Shown here: positions 34,327 through 42,303 of the stretch, one piece after another
Layout: every line of letters starts with the position of its first letter
Position numbering within the stretch: position 1 is the stretch's first letter
DNA from: Ruminococcus_C callidus
Lineage (GTDB): Bacteria; Bacillota; Clostridia; Oscillospirales; Ruminococcaceae
DNA length: 64,000 nucleotides
Direction: 5' to 3'
NCBI RefSeq assembly: GCF_049562855.1
Contig: NZ_CP186925.1
Span: 744,001 to 808,000 of the forward strand
Notes under the pieces: generated by a model
Database searches by the model: none
What the model saw: only the letters and a program-made list of their open reading frames with translations
What the model was told of the DNA's origin: nothing
Program-made: the position numbers and the translations under genes

Positions 34327-35358
34327 ATGTCAGAACTGATCGCAACGCTGGAGCAGCAGCGGGACCTGCCGAACGATCTGCTGTGTTCGCTGCTGGAAAC
34401 AGACCGCTATGATGCAGCATTGTTTCAGGCGGCAGACCGCGTGCGGCGGCAGCGGTACGGGACAGATGTATTTGTCCGCGGGCTGATCGAATTCACCAAC
34501 TATTGCCGGAACGACTGCTATTACTGCGGGATTCGCCGGAGCAATGCCCATGTGCAGCGGTACCGGCTGACACCGGAGGAAATTCTTGCCTGCTGCACAG
34601 AGGGGTACGCACTGGGGTTCCGGACATTTGTCCTACAGGGCGGCGAAGATGCCTTTTTCACGGAGCAGCGTGTCTGTGAAATGGTTTCTGCCATACGGGA
34701 ACGGTTTCCGGACTGTGCCATTACGCTTTCTGTCGGGGAGTGGGAAAAATCCAGCTATCGGGCGTTTTTCCGTGCCGGTGCAAACCGGTATCTGCTGCGG
34801 CATGAAACCGCAGACGCGGCACACTATCGCCGTCTGCACCCCCAGCCGCTTTCGTCTGAAAACCGGAAACGCTGTCTGTTTGACCTGAAAGACATCGGCT
34901 ATCAGGTAGGCTCCGGATTTATGGTGGGCTCACCGTATCAGACAACGGAAAATCTCTGTGCCGACCTACGCTTTTTGCAGGAACTGGAGCCGGACATGAT
35001 CGGCATCGGACCTTATCTCACCCATAAAGACACGCCTTTTCGGGAACAGCCCAACGGCAGTCTTGCACAGACACTGCGGCTGATCGGCATTCTGCGGCTG
35101 TTGTTTCCCTATGCCCTGATTCCGGCAACTACGGCGTTGGGAACGATCCACCCGCAGGGGCGGGAAATGGGACTGCGTGCCGGTGCCAACGTGGTCATGC
35201 CGAATCTGTCGCCGGTTTCCGTGCGAAAGCTGTATACGCTGTATGAGGACAAAATTTGCACAGGGGAGGAATCCGCCCAGTGCAGAAGCTGTCTGGAACG
35301 GCGGGTGGCTTCGGCGGGATATGCCATTGTCACGGATATTGGCGACGTGCGGCGGTGA
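34327..35358 (+). CDS. hydE: [FeFe]-hydrogenase H-cluster maturation radical SAM protein HydE
   Basis: 343 residues. The ATG at 34327 follows AAAGGACGGGGG; an upstream frame to 34249 would read through the short hairpin. It has the radical SAM cluster motif CRNDCYYCGIR near residue 60 (Cx3Cx2C). Other HydE landmarks are GLIEFTNYC, VLQGGEDAFF, ITLSVGEW, LRHETADAAHYRRLHP, GSGFMVGSPYQT and PNLSPVSVRKLYTLYEDKIC. HydE works with HydG and HydF to build the dithiolate-bridged diiron centre of [FeFe]-hydrogenases, which fermenting ruminococci use to release H2. Neither partner nor a hydrogenase gene is adjacent, so the maturation genes are dispersed here. BioB-like or PylB-like relatives are less likely. 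Confidence 0.93.
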   Translation: MSELIATLEQQRDLPNDLLCSLLETDRYDAALFQAADRVRRQRYGTDVFVRGLIEFTNYCRNDCYYCGIRRSNAHVQRYRLTPEEILACCTEGYALGFRTFVLQGGEDAFFTEQRVCEMVSAIRERFPDCAITLSVGEWEKSSYRAFFRAGANRYLLRHETADAAHYRRLHPQPLSSENRKRCLFDLKDIGYQVGSGFMVGSPYQTTENLCADLRFLQELEPDMIGIGPYLTHKDTPFREQPNGSLAQTLRLIGILRLLFPYALIPATTALGTIHPQGREMGLRAGANVVMPNLSPVSVRKLYTLYEDKICTGEESAQCRSCLERRVASAGYAIVTDIGDVRR

Positions 35359-35372
35359 TTTTATAGATGTAT

Positions 35373-35418
35373 GGAAACACTGCATAAAGCCGTCAGGCGG
35401 GCTTTATCCAGTGTTTCC
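35373..35418 (+). repeat. Minimal subtype A palindrome (46 bp)
   Basis: GGAAACACTGCATAAAGCC and GGCTTTATCCAGTGTTTCC are joined by a few bases from the element's interior (GTCAGGC). It is an internal-deletion derivative 14 bp after the hydE stop. Confidence 0.75.
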
Positions 35419-35465
35419 ATAGCATGTCAATTTTGCCGTTCGAAAAAAATTTGCATAAAAAGTAT

Positions 35466-35493
35466 TTGCATTTTGCGTAAAATATGCTATAAT
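35466..35493 (+). promoter_or_regulatory. Probable promoter for the VanY-like gene
   Basis: TTGCAT, 16-bp spacer, TATAAT at 35488-35493; the leader is about 140 nt. Confidence 0.5.
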
Positions 35494-35636
35494 ATAAAGG
35501 CGATACGGAGTAACAACTTTGCATGCGATACTGCGTACAAGTTTTTTCCGTGTTTTCTGAAAAGATGTTTGAGATTTCACTCGGCGGCACGATATGGAAT
35601 TTGTGTGATGCCGTCTTGATATTTGGAGGTTTTTCG

Positions 35637-36824
35637 ATGAGCAGGGAAGAACAAAAACAAAGCAAACCAGCCAAGAAAAAAGCACCCAAAAAGCAGGCTG
35701 CTTCGCCGCAGAAGCAGATGACAAAACGTCCGAATCCACGCCGCCCCAGAGGTACCGGCGGAAAAATGGCGGCGGAAATCGTGATCTCTGTGGCACTGGT
35801 GGCATTTGTCGGCTATCAGGGATTTCATATGTACCATTCGCTGCAGCCGATCTCGCAGGGAACAGAGGGCATGGAATTGACAAGCGACATGAGCGAAGCT
35901 GCGACAGAGCCGCAGAATGTTTATGAGAATGTTTCTGTTTCCAATGAAGATGTGCATGCGGGAGATTTGATTCTGGTCAATGCGAATACTGCCTATGTGG
36001 AGGAGAACCCGTCAGAGATCGTCAGCATTTACGACCACAAGACGGACAACTACCATGTCAGCGGCACAGAAACCAGTCTGCGGCAGCAGGCGGTAGATGC
36101 CCTGAATCAAATGCTGGACGCGTTCTATGTGGCTACTGGTCATCAGGATATGATCGTCATCAGCGGCTATCGTACCAATGCCCAGCAGCAGGAACTGTAT
36201 GATGAGGACTTGCAGGCAACCGGAGAACAGACTTCCACCCGTGTGGCACTGCCGGGACACAGCGAGCACGAAAGCGGCTATTCGCTGGACTTCTCCCTGT
36301 ATGAGGACGGCGTGCAGTCCGACTATGACGGCACGGGAGAATATGCGTGGATCAATGAGAACTGTTCCCACTATGGCTATGTGCTCCGCTACACCGAGGA
36401 CAAGCAGGACACTACCGGCATTCAGGCAGAGCCGTGGCACTACCGCTATGTGGGACAGCCCCATGCCGCTTATATGCAGGAGAACAACGTTTGTCTGGAA
36501 GAATATCTGACACTGCTGAAAAATTACAGTGCAGACGTGCCGCTGTCCATTACCAACTGGGACGGCGAGATCTATCAGGTATATTATGTGGCTGCTGATA
36601 CAGCTGCGGATTCCACCTATGTCATGGTGCCGCCGGATAAAAAGTACACCATTTCCGGCAACAACAGCGACGGATTTATTGTGACGGTGGACACCGGAGA
36701 GATACAGAGCGGAGAAGCGGCAGCTTCAGAGGCCTCTGGTGCTGCCGATAATCATGCAGCAGACAGTGCAGCCGATGTCTCCGGAGAAACGGCTCCGGAC
36801 GCAGAAGCAGATGCAGCACAATAA
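35637..36824 (+). CDS. VanY-like D-alanyl-D-alanine carboxypeptidase
   Basis: Membrane-anchored metallopeptidase predicted to trim D-Ala from peptidoglycan stem peptides. ATG 35637 (GGAGG upstream) gives 395 residues: a basic Lys/Pro-rich cytoplasmic tail (1-42), one membrane helix (AAEIVISVALVAFVGYQGF), a stalk, and the VanY domain (about 150-290). Zinc-site elements are SGYRTNAQQQELYDE, LPGHSEHESGYSLDF (His and Asp ligands) and EPWHYRYVG (catalytic Glu and third ligand). An extra C-terminal domain of about 60 residues and an Ala/Glu/Asp-rich tail follow. It is the only gene of its transcript, and a full B element starts one base after its stop. Confidence 0.9.
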   Translation: MSREEQKQSKPAKKKAPKKQAASPQKQMTKRPNPRRPRGTGGKMAAEIVISVALVAFVGYQGFHMYHSLQPISQGTEGMELTSDMSEAATEPQNVYENVSVSNEDVHAGDLILVNANTAYVEENPSEIVSIYDHKTDNYHVSGTETSLRQQAVDALNQMLDAFYVATGHQDMIVISGYRTNAQQQELYDEDLQATGEQTSTRVALPGHSEHESGYSLDFSLYEDGVQSDYDGTGEYAWINENCSHYGYVLRYTEDKQDTTGIQAEPWHYRYVGQPHAAYMQENNVCLEEYLTLLKNYSADVPLSITNWDGEIYQVYYVAADTAADSTYVMVPPDKKYTISGNNSDGFIVTVDTGEIQSGEAAASEASGAADNHAADSAADVSGETAPDAEADAAQ

Positions 36825-36825
36825 A

Positions 36826-36997
36826 GGCAATACCGCACAAAGAGCGTCTGGCGACTTTGCACGCCATCTGCTTGCAAATTTCCCGTCATATTTCACAAAA
36901 ATGCTCGTGAATACATCAAGTATTCACTCTGCTTTTTGTTTCATCTGACGAAAAATTTGACGACGCATCTGTCGCACAATCTTTGTGCGGTATTGCC
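36826..36997 (+). repeat. Hairpin element, subtype B, full length (172 bp)
   Basis: Inverted ends GGCAATACCGCACAAAG; internal boxes GCCATCTGCTTGCAAATTTC and CTGACGAAAAATTTGACGAC; a central palindrome around AATACATCAAGTATT. The gap to the vanY-like stop codon is one base. A further A-type end remnant (TTTTACGCACAAGCTTTGCG) lies at 37008-37028. Confidence 0.88.
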
Positions 36998-37061
36998 TAA
37001 AGGACATTTTACGCACAAGCTTTGCGTGGCGTGTCTAAAAATAAAGAAAAGGTGAGTTCGA

Positions 37062-37538
37062 ATGGACAAGAAAACAACTGAAGAAGCATTGCAGAAAACC
37101 GGAAAAGGTCTGAAAGGCGTTGTTGGTGAGTTCAAGGAGTTTATTTCCAAGGGAAATGTGCTGGATATGGCAGTCGGCCTGATCGTGGGTTCTGCGTTTA
37201 CGGCAATTGTCAATTCGCTGGTCGATGACATTCTGATGCCGGTTATCGGTACCGTGCTGGTTGGTATCAATTTTTCTTCGCTGGGAATCACGATCCCGTG
37301 GGGCAATCACCCCTTTATCGCGATCGGCAGCTTCCTGAACACAATTATCACATTCCTGCTGACAGCACTGTGCGTGTTCCTGATCGTAAAGACAATGAAC
37401 ATGTTCCGCCGCAAGCAGGAAGAAAAGCCTGCACCGCCGAAGCCCAGCAAGGAGGAGCAGCTTCTCACAGAAATTCGCGATCTGCTGGCAGCACAGCAGG
37501 GAAAGCCGATTCAGAAGGACGAGAAAAAGAACAATTAA
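37062..37538 (+). CDS. mscL: Large-conductance mechanosensitive channel
   Basis: 158-residue channel that opens under membrane tension to release solutes during osmotic downshock. The family core is clear: EFKEFISKGNVLDMAVGLIV (N-terminal helix and TM1), GSAFTAIVNSLVDDILMPVIG, a short periplasmic-type loop, TM2 (AIGSFLNTIITFLLTALCVFL) and a charged C-terminal helix EEQLLTEIRDLL. It is slightly longer than E. coli MscL because of a Lys/Pro tail. AAAGGTGAG precedes the start. It lies between a B element upstream and an A element that begins directly after its stop codon. Confidence 0.95.
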   Translation: MDKKTTEEALQKTGKGLKGVVGEFKEFISKGNVLDMAVGLIVGSAFTAIVNSLVDDILMPVIGTVLVGINFSSLGITIPWGNHPFIAIGSFLNTIITFLLTALCVFLIVKTMNMFRRKQEEKPAPPKPSKEEQLLTEIRDLLAAQQGKPIQKDEKKNN

Positions 37539-37710
37539 GGAAACACTGAATAAAGCCCGCCTGACGGCTTTGCACGCAATCTGCTTGCAGATTTTCCGTC
37601 ATATTGCCCAGAAATCCCTTGCCATACGGCAGTATGCCTGCGGAATTTCTATGCAATCTGCCGAAAAATCTGACTACGCATCTTACGCACAAGCTTTATT
37701 CAGTGTTTCC
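37539..37710 (+). repeat. Hairpin element, subtype A, full length (172 bp)
   Basis: Inverted ends GGAAACACTGAATAAAGC; same interior as the copy at 758. It begins at the base after the mscL stop codon. Confidence 0.88.
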
Positions 37711-37744
37711 TTAAAAACGACATCTTCTTACTATTCTACATATA

Positions 37745-37784
37745 GAAAAAACGCTGTTCCACGTGCAGGAACAGCGTTTTTTCG
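37745..37784 (+). terminator. Terminator downstream of mscL
   Basis: AAAAACGCTGTTCC and GGAACAGCGTTTTTT form a perfect stem with A-run and T-run on either side; probably bidirectional, also ending the minus-strand small gene. Confidence 0.85.
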
Positions 37785-37808
37785 TAAGGATTATATTGTG
37801 TACTGTAG

Positions 37809-37934
37809 TTATGAAATCTGTTTTCTTTCTTTCAATTCTTGTTCTAGTTCTTGGATTGCCTTTTTCAATTCTTCGGTTGACATTCTTTTGATTTCATCTG
37901 GGATAATTACGTTGTCATCAATAAACATTTTCAT
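37809..37934 (-). CDS. 41-residue hypothetical protein
   Basis: A short frame starting ATG at 37934, with GGGAGGC 8 nt upstream, and ending at TAA 37809-37811. The product begins MKMFIDDNVIIPDEIKRM and continues as a charged amphipathic helix rich in Glu, Lys and Gln (MSTEELKKAIQELEQELK). The good ribosome binding site, balanced codon use and flanking terminator argue that it is real. I do not recognise the family. An antitoxin-like or adaptor role is possible, but no toxin gene is adjacent. Confidence 0.5.
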   Translation of the reverse strand: MKMFIDDNVIIPDEIKRMSTEELKKAIQELEQELKERKQIS

Positions 37935-38037
37935 ATTATATTTTGCCTCCCACAAATCAATTCCCTTCTTGTTTCTATTATATCGTTATTGCAATTAAAA
38001 GTCAATGATGTTTTATTGAGCGTTTATCGTAAGACAA

Positions 38038-38078
38038 AAAAGCGGGAGCAGCCGTATTTCAGCTGCTCCTGCTTTTCT
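38038..38078 (-). terminator. Terminator after the FeoB-associated small gene
   Basis: AAGCAGGAGCAGC and GCTGCTCCCGCTT (read on the minus strand) pair with an A-run and T-run. Confidence 0.8.
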
Positions 38079-38094
38079 TTATGGAGAGGTTTCG

Positions 38095-38271
38095 TTATTT
38101 TGAGGATTTCTGTTTGTGTTTTTGTGTGTCGCCGTGGCAGCTGCACGCATTCGGACAGCCGCCGCAGGTACCGCCGCAGGAATGTTTTCCCTTTTTGCGG
38201 TCACTCCGCATGGACAGGACGATTGCAGCAATGATCGCTACAACAATAATTCCGACAATGACACTTCCCAT
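38095..38271 (-). CDS. FeoB-associated Cys-rich membrane protein
   Basis: 58 residues from ATG 38271 (GGAGGC upstream). An N-terminal membrane helix (SVIVGIIVVAIIAAIVLS) is followed by a basic patch (MRSDRKKGKH) and a cysteine cluster, SCGGTCGGCPNACSCHG, with six Cys. This is the pattern of the small Cys-rich proteins encoded next to feoB in Clostridia (FeoB-associated Cys-rich membrane protein family). They are thought to help with Fe(II) transfer at the membrane, although direct evidence is limited. It is the last gene of the feo cluster, separated from feoB by a 172-bp hairpin element. Confidence 0.85.
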   Translation of the reverse strand: MGSVIVGIIVVAIIAAIVLSMRSDRKKGKHSCGGTCGGCPNACSCHGDTQKHKQKSSK

Positions 38272-38312
38272 AGAAATGCCTCCTTTTGAAACGTCAGGTC
38301 AATTTTGTTTCT

Positions 38313-38484
38313 GGCAATACCGCACAAAGATTGTGCGACAGATGCGTCGTCAAATTTTTCGTCAGATGAAACAAAAAGCGGAGTGAATACTTGATGTATT
38401 CGCGAGCATTTTTGTGAAATATGACGGGAAATTTGCAAGCAGATGGCGTGCAAAGTCGCCAGACGCTCTTTGTGCGGTATTGTC
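38313..38484 (-). repeat. Hairpin element, subtype B, full length (172 bp)
   Basis: Same sequence family as 36826-36997 in the opposite orientation. It ends at the base next to the feoB stop codon, inside the feo operon. Confidence 0.88.
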
Positions 38485-40992
38485 TTATGCCTTTACCTTT
38501 ACGCCCAGCTTGTTGCTTTCCTTGTACGGACGAACCAGCAGGTAGATCATTGCAACGATCAGTGCGAATGCAGCGATCAGGCTGATGATGTTTACAACAC
38601 CGTTGCCGGCAGTCATCAGCTGACCGGTGAACAGGTTGCCCAGCTGGTTGACGATCAGGGCAATGACATATGCAAAGCCGCATTCGTAACCAATTGCGAA
38701 CCAGAACCACTTGGTGTTGTTCATCTCACGCTTGATCGCACCCATTGCAGCGAAGCACGGTGCACACAGCAGGTTGAAGATCAGGAAGGACATACCTGCT
38801 ACGCCGGTGAATGCAGCTGCCAGATTGCTGTACACGCCGTCGCCGCCGCCGTACAGGATACCCATAGTTGCAACGATGTTTTCCTTTGCGACCAGACCGG
38901 TTACAGCGGCAACCGTTGCCTGCCAGTCACCCCAGCCCAGCGGAGCGAAGATCCAGCAGATGCCCTTACCGATGTAAGCCAGAATGCTGTGGCTCATCTG
39001 GTCTTCACTCAGCATCTGGAATGCACCGTCAACCCAGCCGAAGTAAGAAGTGAACCAGACGAAGATGGTGGACAGTGTGATGATGGTACCAGCCTTCTTA
39101 ATGAAGGACCAGCCGCGTTCCCACATGGAGCGGAGCACGTTGCCGACAGTCGGCATGTGGTATGCCGGCAGTTCCATAACGAACGGTGCCGGATCGCCGG
39201 CGAACATCTTTGTCTTTTTCAGAATGATACCGGAAACAACGATCGCTGCCATACCCAGGAAGTAAGCACCGGTTGCGATCCATGCAGAACCGCCGAAGAT
39301 TGCACCGGCGATCATTGCGATAAACGGCTGTTTTGCACCGCAGGGGATAAAGGTGGTTGTCATAACAGTCATACGGCGGTCACGTTCGTTTTCAATGGTT
39401 CTCGAAGCCATGATACCCGGAATGCCGCAGCCTGTGCCGACCAGAATCGGGATAAAGGACTTACCGGACAGACCAAACTTCCGGAAGATACGGTCCATAA
39501 CGAATGCGATACGAGCCATGTAACCGCAGGCTTCCAGAATTGCCAGCAGAATGAACAGTACCAGCATCTGCGGTACGAAGCCCAGAACTGCACCAACACC
39601 GGCAACGATACCGTCCAGAATCAGACCCTTCAGCCAGTCCACGCAGTTGACAGCGTCCAGTCCCTTTTCGATCAGTACCGGAATACCCGGAACCCATACG
39701 CCATAATCTGCCGGATCCGGTTCACCCTTTGCGAATTCGTCTGCCGCAGTGGTCAGGTCGTCCATGGAAGCGGTTTCGGTGGTAACTTCCAGTGTTTCTT
39801 CATCTTCTACATCATAGGAGAAGTCTGCGTTGTAATCCTTTTCATAGTTCAGGATCATGTCCTTTGCAGCTTCGCCGTCAAAGGTGTCTGCTTCTGCGTC
39901 AATGTAGCTTTCCAGTTCTTCTGTATCAACGCCCTGTTCGCCCAGATAAGCCACATAGCCGTCAATGATCGCATTGGTGTCGCCGTATTCATCAGCGGCA
40001 TCGTTGTAGGAGCTGGTGCCGATGCCCAGCAGGTGCCAGCCGTCGCCGAACAGTCCGTCGTTTGCCCAGTCTGTTGCAGCGGAACCTACGGTAACCATGG
40101 AAATATAGTACACCAGGAACATGATGACTGCGAAGATCGGCAGACCCAGCCAACGGTTGGTGACGATCTTATCGATCTTGTCAGAAGTGGTCATGCCGGT
40201 TCTCTTTTTCTTCAGGCAGTCCTTGATGATCGAAGCAATGTACAGATACCGTTCGTTGGTGATGATGCTTTCTGCATCGTCGTCCATTTCCTTTTCTGCG
40301 GCTTCGATGTCTTGTTCAATGTGCTTTTTGGTAGCTTCCGGAATGTTCAGCTGTTCCAGAACCTTGTCGTCCCGTTCGAAGATCTTGATCGCATACCATC
40401 TCTGCTGTGCTTCCGGACGGTCATGCAGACAAGCTTCTTCAATATGTGCGATGGCATGCTCCACGCAGCCGCAGAACTTGTGCTGGGGAACCATGGGGAT
40501 CTTGCTTTCCGCAGCCTGCATGGCTTCCTTTGCAGCTTCGTCAATGCCGGTGCCCTTCAGTGCGGAAATTTCCACGACCTTGCAGCCCAGTTCCTTTGCC
40601 AGCTGGTCAATGCGGATCTGGTCGCCGTTCTTCCGAACGATGTCCATCATGTTGATCGCGACAACTACCGGAATGCCCAGTTCTACCAGCTGTGTGGTCA
40701 GATACAGGTTACGTTCCAGATTGGTGCCGTCGATGATGTTCAGGATTGCATCCGGACGCTCCTGAATCAGATAATTTCGGGCAACGACTTCTTCCAGTGT
40801 GTACGGGGAAAGAGAATAGATACCCGGCAAGTCTGTGATGACAACATCTTTGTGCCCTTTCAGCTTACCCTCTTTCTTTTCCACGGTAACACCCGGCCAG
40901 TTACCGACGAACTGGTTCGAACCTGTTAATGCATTGAACAGTGTGGTCTTACCAGCGTTCGGGTTACCGGCTAATGCGATTTTAATACCCAT
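38485..40992 (-). CDS. feoB: Ferrous iron transport protein B
   Basis: 835-residue GTP-dependent Fe(II) importer. The N-terminal G domain has G1 GNPNAGKTTLFN, a switch with GVTVEKKEG, G3 DLPGIYS and G4 NMMD; a helical GDI-like region follows. The membrane part starts near residue 285 (LPIFAVIMFLVYYISM) and carries the two Gate-type cores (FVPQMLVLFILLAILEACGY, VGTGCGIPGIMASRT; later MTTTFIPCGAKQPF). Between about residues 320 and 430 there is an acidic, soluble insertion (Asp/Glu/Tyr-rich) not present in E. coli FeoB, which should face outward. Two feoA genes precede it. Iron-dependent control is likely from DtxR-like palindromes upstream and in the feoA-feoB gap. Confidence 0.95.
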   Translation of the reverse strand: MGIKIALAGNPNAGKTTLFNALTGSNQFVGNWPGVTVEKKEGKLKGHKDVVITDLPGIYSLSPYTLEEVVARNYLIQERPDAILNIIDGTNLERNLYLTTQLVELGIPVVVAINMMDIVRKNGDQIRIDQLAKELGCKVVEISALKGTGIDEAAKEAMQAAESKIPMVPQHKFCGCVEHAIAHIEEACLHDRPEAQQRWYAIKIFERDDKVLEQLNIPEATKKHIEQDIEAAEKEMDDDAESIITNERYLYIASIIKDCLKKKRTGMTTSDKIDKIVTNRWLGLPIFAVIMFLVYYISMVTVGSAATDWANDGLFGDGWHLLGIGTSSYNDAADEYGDTNAIIDGYVAYLGEQGVDTEELESYIDAEADTFDGEAAKDMILNYEKDYNADFSYDVEDEETLEVTTETASMDDLTTAADEFAKGEPDPADYGVWVPGIPVLIEKGLDAVNCVDWLKGLILDGIVAGVGAVLGFVPQMLVLFILLAILEACGYMARIAFVMDRIFRKFGLSGKSFIPILVGTGCGIPGIMASRTIENERDRRMTVMTTTFIPCGAKQPFIAMIAGAIFGGSAWIATGAYFLGMAAIVVSGIILKKTKMFAGDPAPFVMELPAYHMPTVGNVLRSMWERGWSFIKKAGTIITLSTIFVWFTSYFGWVDGAFQMLSEDQMSHSILAYIGKGICWIFAPLGWGDWQATVAAVTGLVAKENIVATMGILYGGGDGVYSNLAAAFTGVAGMSFLIFNLLCAPCFAAMGAIKREMNNTKWFWFAIGYECGFAYVIALIVNQLGNLFTGQLMTAGNGVVNIISLIAAFALIVAMIYLLVRPYKESNKLGVKVKA

Positions 40993-41010
40993 TTCACTCC
41001 ATCCTTTCGT

Positions 41011-41040
41011 GTTAGTGTTTACTAATTAGCAATTACTAAC
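41011..41040 (-). promoter_or_regulatory. Inverted repeat in the feoA-feoB gap, possible iron-regulator site
   Basis: GTTAGTG...ACTAATTAGCAATTACTAAC: outer arms GTTAGT / ACTAAC plus an inner ACTAATTAG palindrome, similar in style to DtxR/IdeR/MntR sites. It lies about 20 bp before the feoB start. Confidence 0.4.
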
Positions 41041-41147
41041 TTGTGACTAAAAAAATAATTTCGCCGTAAAATGAAGATGTGAATCCGCCGATGCAGGACA
41101 GATTCACGGATTTTCTTCTACAGCATGCACAACGATCTGTGCGGTGC

Positions 41148-41369
41148 TTATTCTACTTCGATCAGTTCAGCGTCTGCTTTCCGCAGAGAGAGTTCATAGC
41201 CTCTTACAGTGATCTCTATCGGATCACCCAGAGGTGCCACCTTGCGGATATAGACCTCGACACCCTTGGTGATGCCCATATCCATGATTCTGCGTTTTAC
41301 TGCACCTTCGCCGGTGAGCTTCTTGACACGGACGGTCTGTCCGATCTTGGCATCTTTTAATGTAGCCAT
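41148..41369 (-). CDS. feoA: FeoA-like protein (second copy)
   Basis: 73 residues with an SH3-like beta-barrel: VRVKKLTGEGAVKRRIMDMG, GVEVYIRKVAPLGDPIEITV and RGYELSLRKADAELIEVE. This is the standard FeoA sequence; FeoA is a cytoplasmic partner needed for FeoB activity. It lies 17 bp after the first feoA and before feoB in the same operon. A short B-type remnant (GCACAACGATCTGTGCGGTGC) abuts its stop codon. Confidence 0.92.
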   Translation of the reverse strand: MATLKDAKIGQTVRVKKLTGEGAVKRRIMDMGITKGVEVYIRKVAPLGDPIEITVRGYELSLRKADAELIEVE

Positions 41370-41386
41370 ACTCCAGTTCCTCCTCT

Positions 41387-41599
41387 TTATATCATAATTT
41401 TTCCTGCCATTTCTTTCGTAATGGCAATACGGGTTCCTTTTACATTCACGATAAGATTTCCGTTTCCGGAATTTACTACCGTGAGCGTTCCGCCGACAAC
41501 AAAGCCGAGGTCTTCCAAGTGCTTTTTGGTTTCAGCACTTCCGCCTACTTTTTTGATGATTACTTCGTCACCGGGATTCGCAAACATCAGCGGCATCAT
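41387..41599 (-). CDS. feoA: FeoA-like protein (first copy)
   Basis: 70 residues; GGAGGAG lies upstream of the ATG. FeoA barrel features are VIIKKVGGSAETKKHLEDLG, VVGGTLTVVNSGNGNLIVNV and KGTRIAITKEMAGKIMI. It differs considerably from the downstream FeoA, so the pair is an old duplication and not a recent one. Paired FeoA proteins before FeoB are common in Firmicutes and may act as a heteromer. It is the first gene of the operon. Confidence 0.92.
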   Translation of the reverse strand: MMPLMFANPGDEVIIKKVGGSAETKKHLEDLGFVVGGTLTVVNSGNGNLIVNVKGTRIAITKEMAGKIMI

Positions 41600-41691
41600 A
41601 GCATGCTCTCCTCCTTATATCAGAACCGTTCCTCTGTTTCTCAGAGCCGGCTCTGGAATTAGAAAAAGCTAACCATTTGAGAAATGATAAA

Positions 41692-41746
41692 GGTTAGAAT
41701 CTTCTAACCCTCTTGTAAGTATACAACTTCTCATGGCATTTGTCAA
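41692..41746 (-). promoter_or_regulatory. feo operon promoter with DtxR-like operator
   Basis: On the minus strand: TTGACA (41741-41746), 17-bp spacer, TATACT (41718-41723), then a perfect 7-bp palindrome GGTTAGA-AGAT-TCTAACC (41692-41709) covering the expected start of transcription. A repressor bound there would block initiation; the TTAG/CTAA core resembles DtxR/IdeR boxes. Confidence 0.75.
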
Positions 41747-41827
41747 GGGCAAAATGGAGATTTTCAAATTTTGTGAGATTGCACAAATAAAAAATCTGAA
41801 AGAGAAAATGCATTGGGCGGTTTTTAG

Positions 41828-41999
41828 GGCAACACCGCACAAAGAGCGTCTGGCGACTTTGCACGCCATCTGCTTGCAAATTTCCCGCCATATTTCACAA
41901 AAATGCTCGTGAATACATAAAGTATTCACTCCGCTTTTTGTTTCATCTGACGAAAAATTTGACGACGCATCTGTCGCACAATCTTTGTGCGGTATTGCC
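41828..41999 (+). repeat. Hairpin element, subtype B, full length (172 bp)
   Basis: Begins GGCAACACCGCACAAAG and ends with the inverse of the other end. It lies between the divergent feo and cas operons; a decayed A-like fragment follows at about 42006-42045. Confidence 0.88.
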
Positions 42000-42114
42000 T
42001 TAGCTGATCGCCTGCAAAGCTGTCAGACTGATTTTATGCATACTTTTAATTTTTTTCAAACTTTTTTAGTTCTATCCATTTTGAAAAACTGGAGTTGTAT
42101 AATCAAAGCATAAA

Positions 42115-42149
42115 GGCAATACCGCACAAAGCTTTACACAGCGTTTTCC
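42115..42149 (+). repeat. Short chimeric B/A fragment
   Basis: Left half GGCAATACCGCACAAAG (B end) joined directly to GCTTTACACAGCGTTTTCC (A end). Confidence 0.55.
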
Positions 42150-42194
42150 AAAGGAATGCATGGCATCGGAAAATTTCGAAAAGCGTGTTGGATT

Positions 42195-42258
42195 TTGTCG
42201 AATCTTGTCGAATGTAAGAAATTTAGATGTTGACAAGTCGAACGAAATGTTGTATAAT
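42195..42258 (+). promoter_or_regulatory. cas operon promoter with upstream GTCGAA repeats
   Basis: TTGACA (42230-42235), 17-bp spacer, TATAAT (42253-42258), a near-ideal promoter. TTGTCGAAT occurs twice at a 10-bp spacing (42195-42203, 42205-42213) and GTCGAAC again inside the spacer (42237-42243), suggesting a helical-phase regulator site. Confidence 0.75.
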
Positions 42259-42303
42259 AAAGAACAACAGTAAAATACAGGATTGCAGGGAGGTGACAGA
42301 CAA

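Noticed and set aside
38443..40929. An 828-residue plus-strand open frame
   Set aside because: Antisense shadow of feoB; the sense strand carries clear GTPase and transporter motifs.
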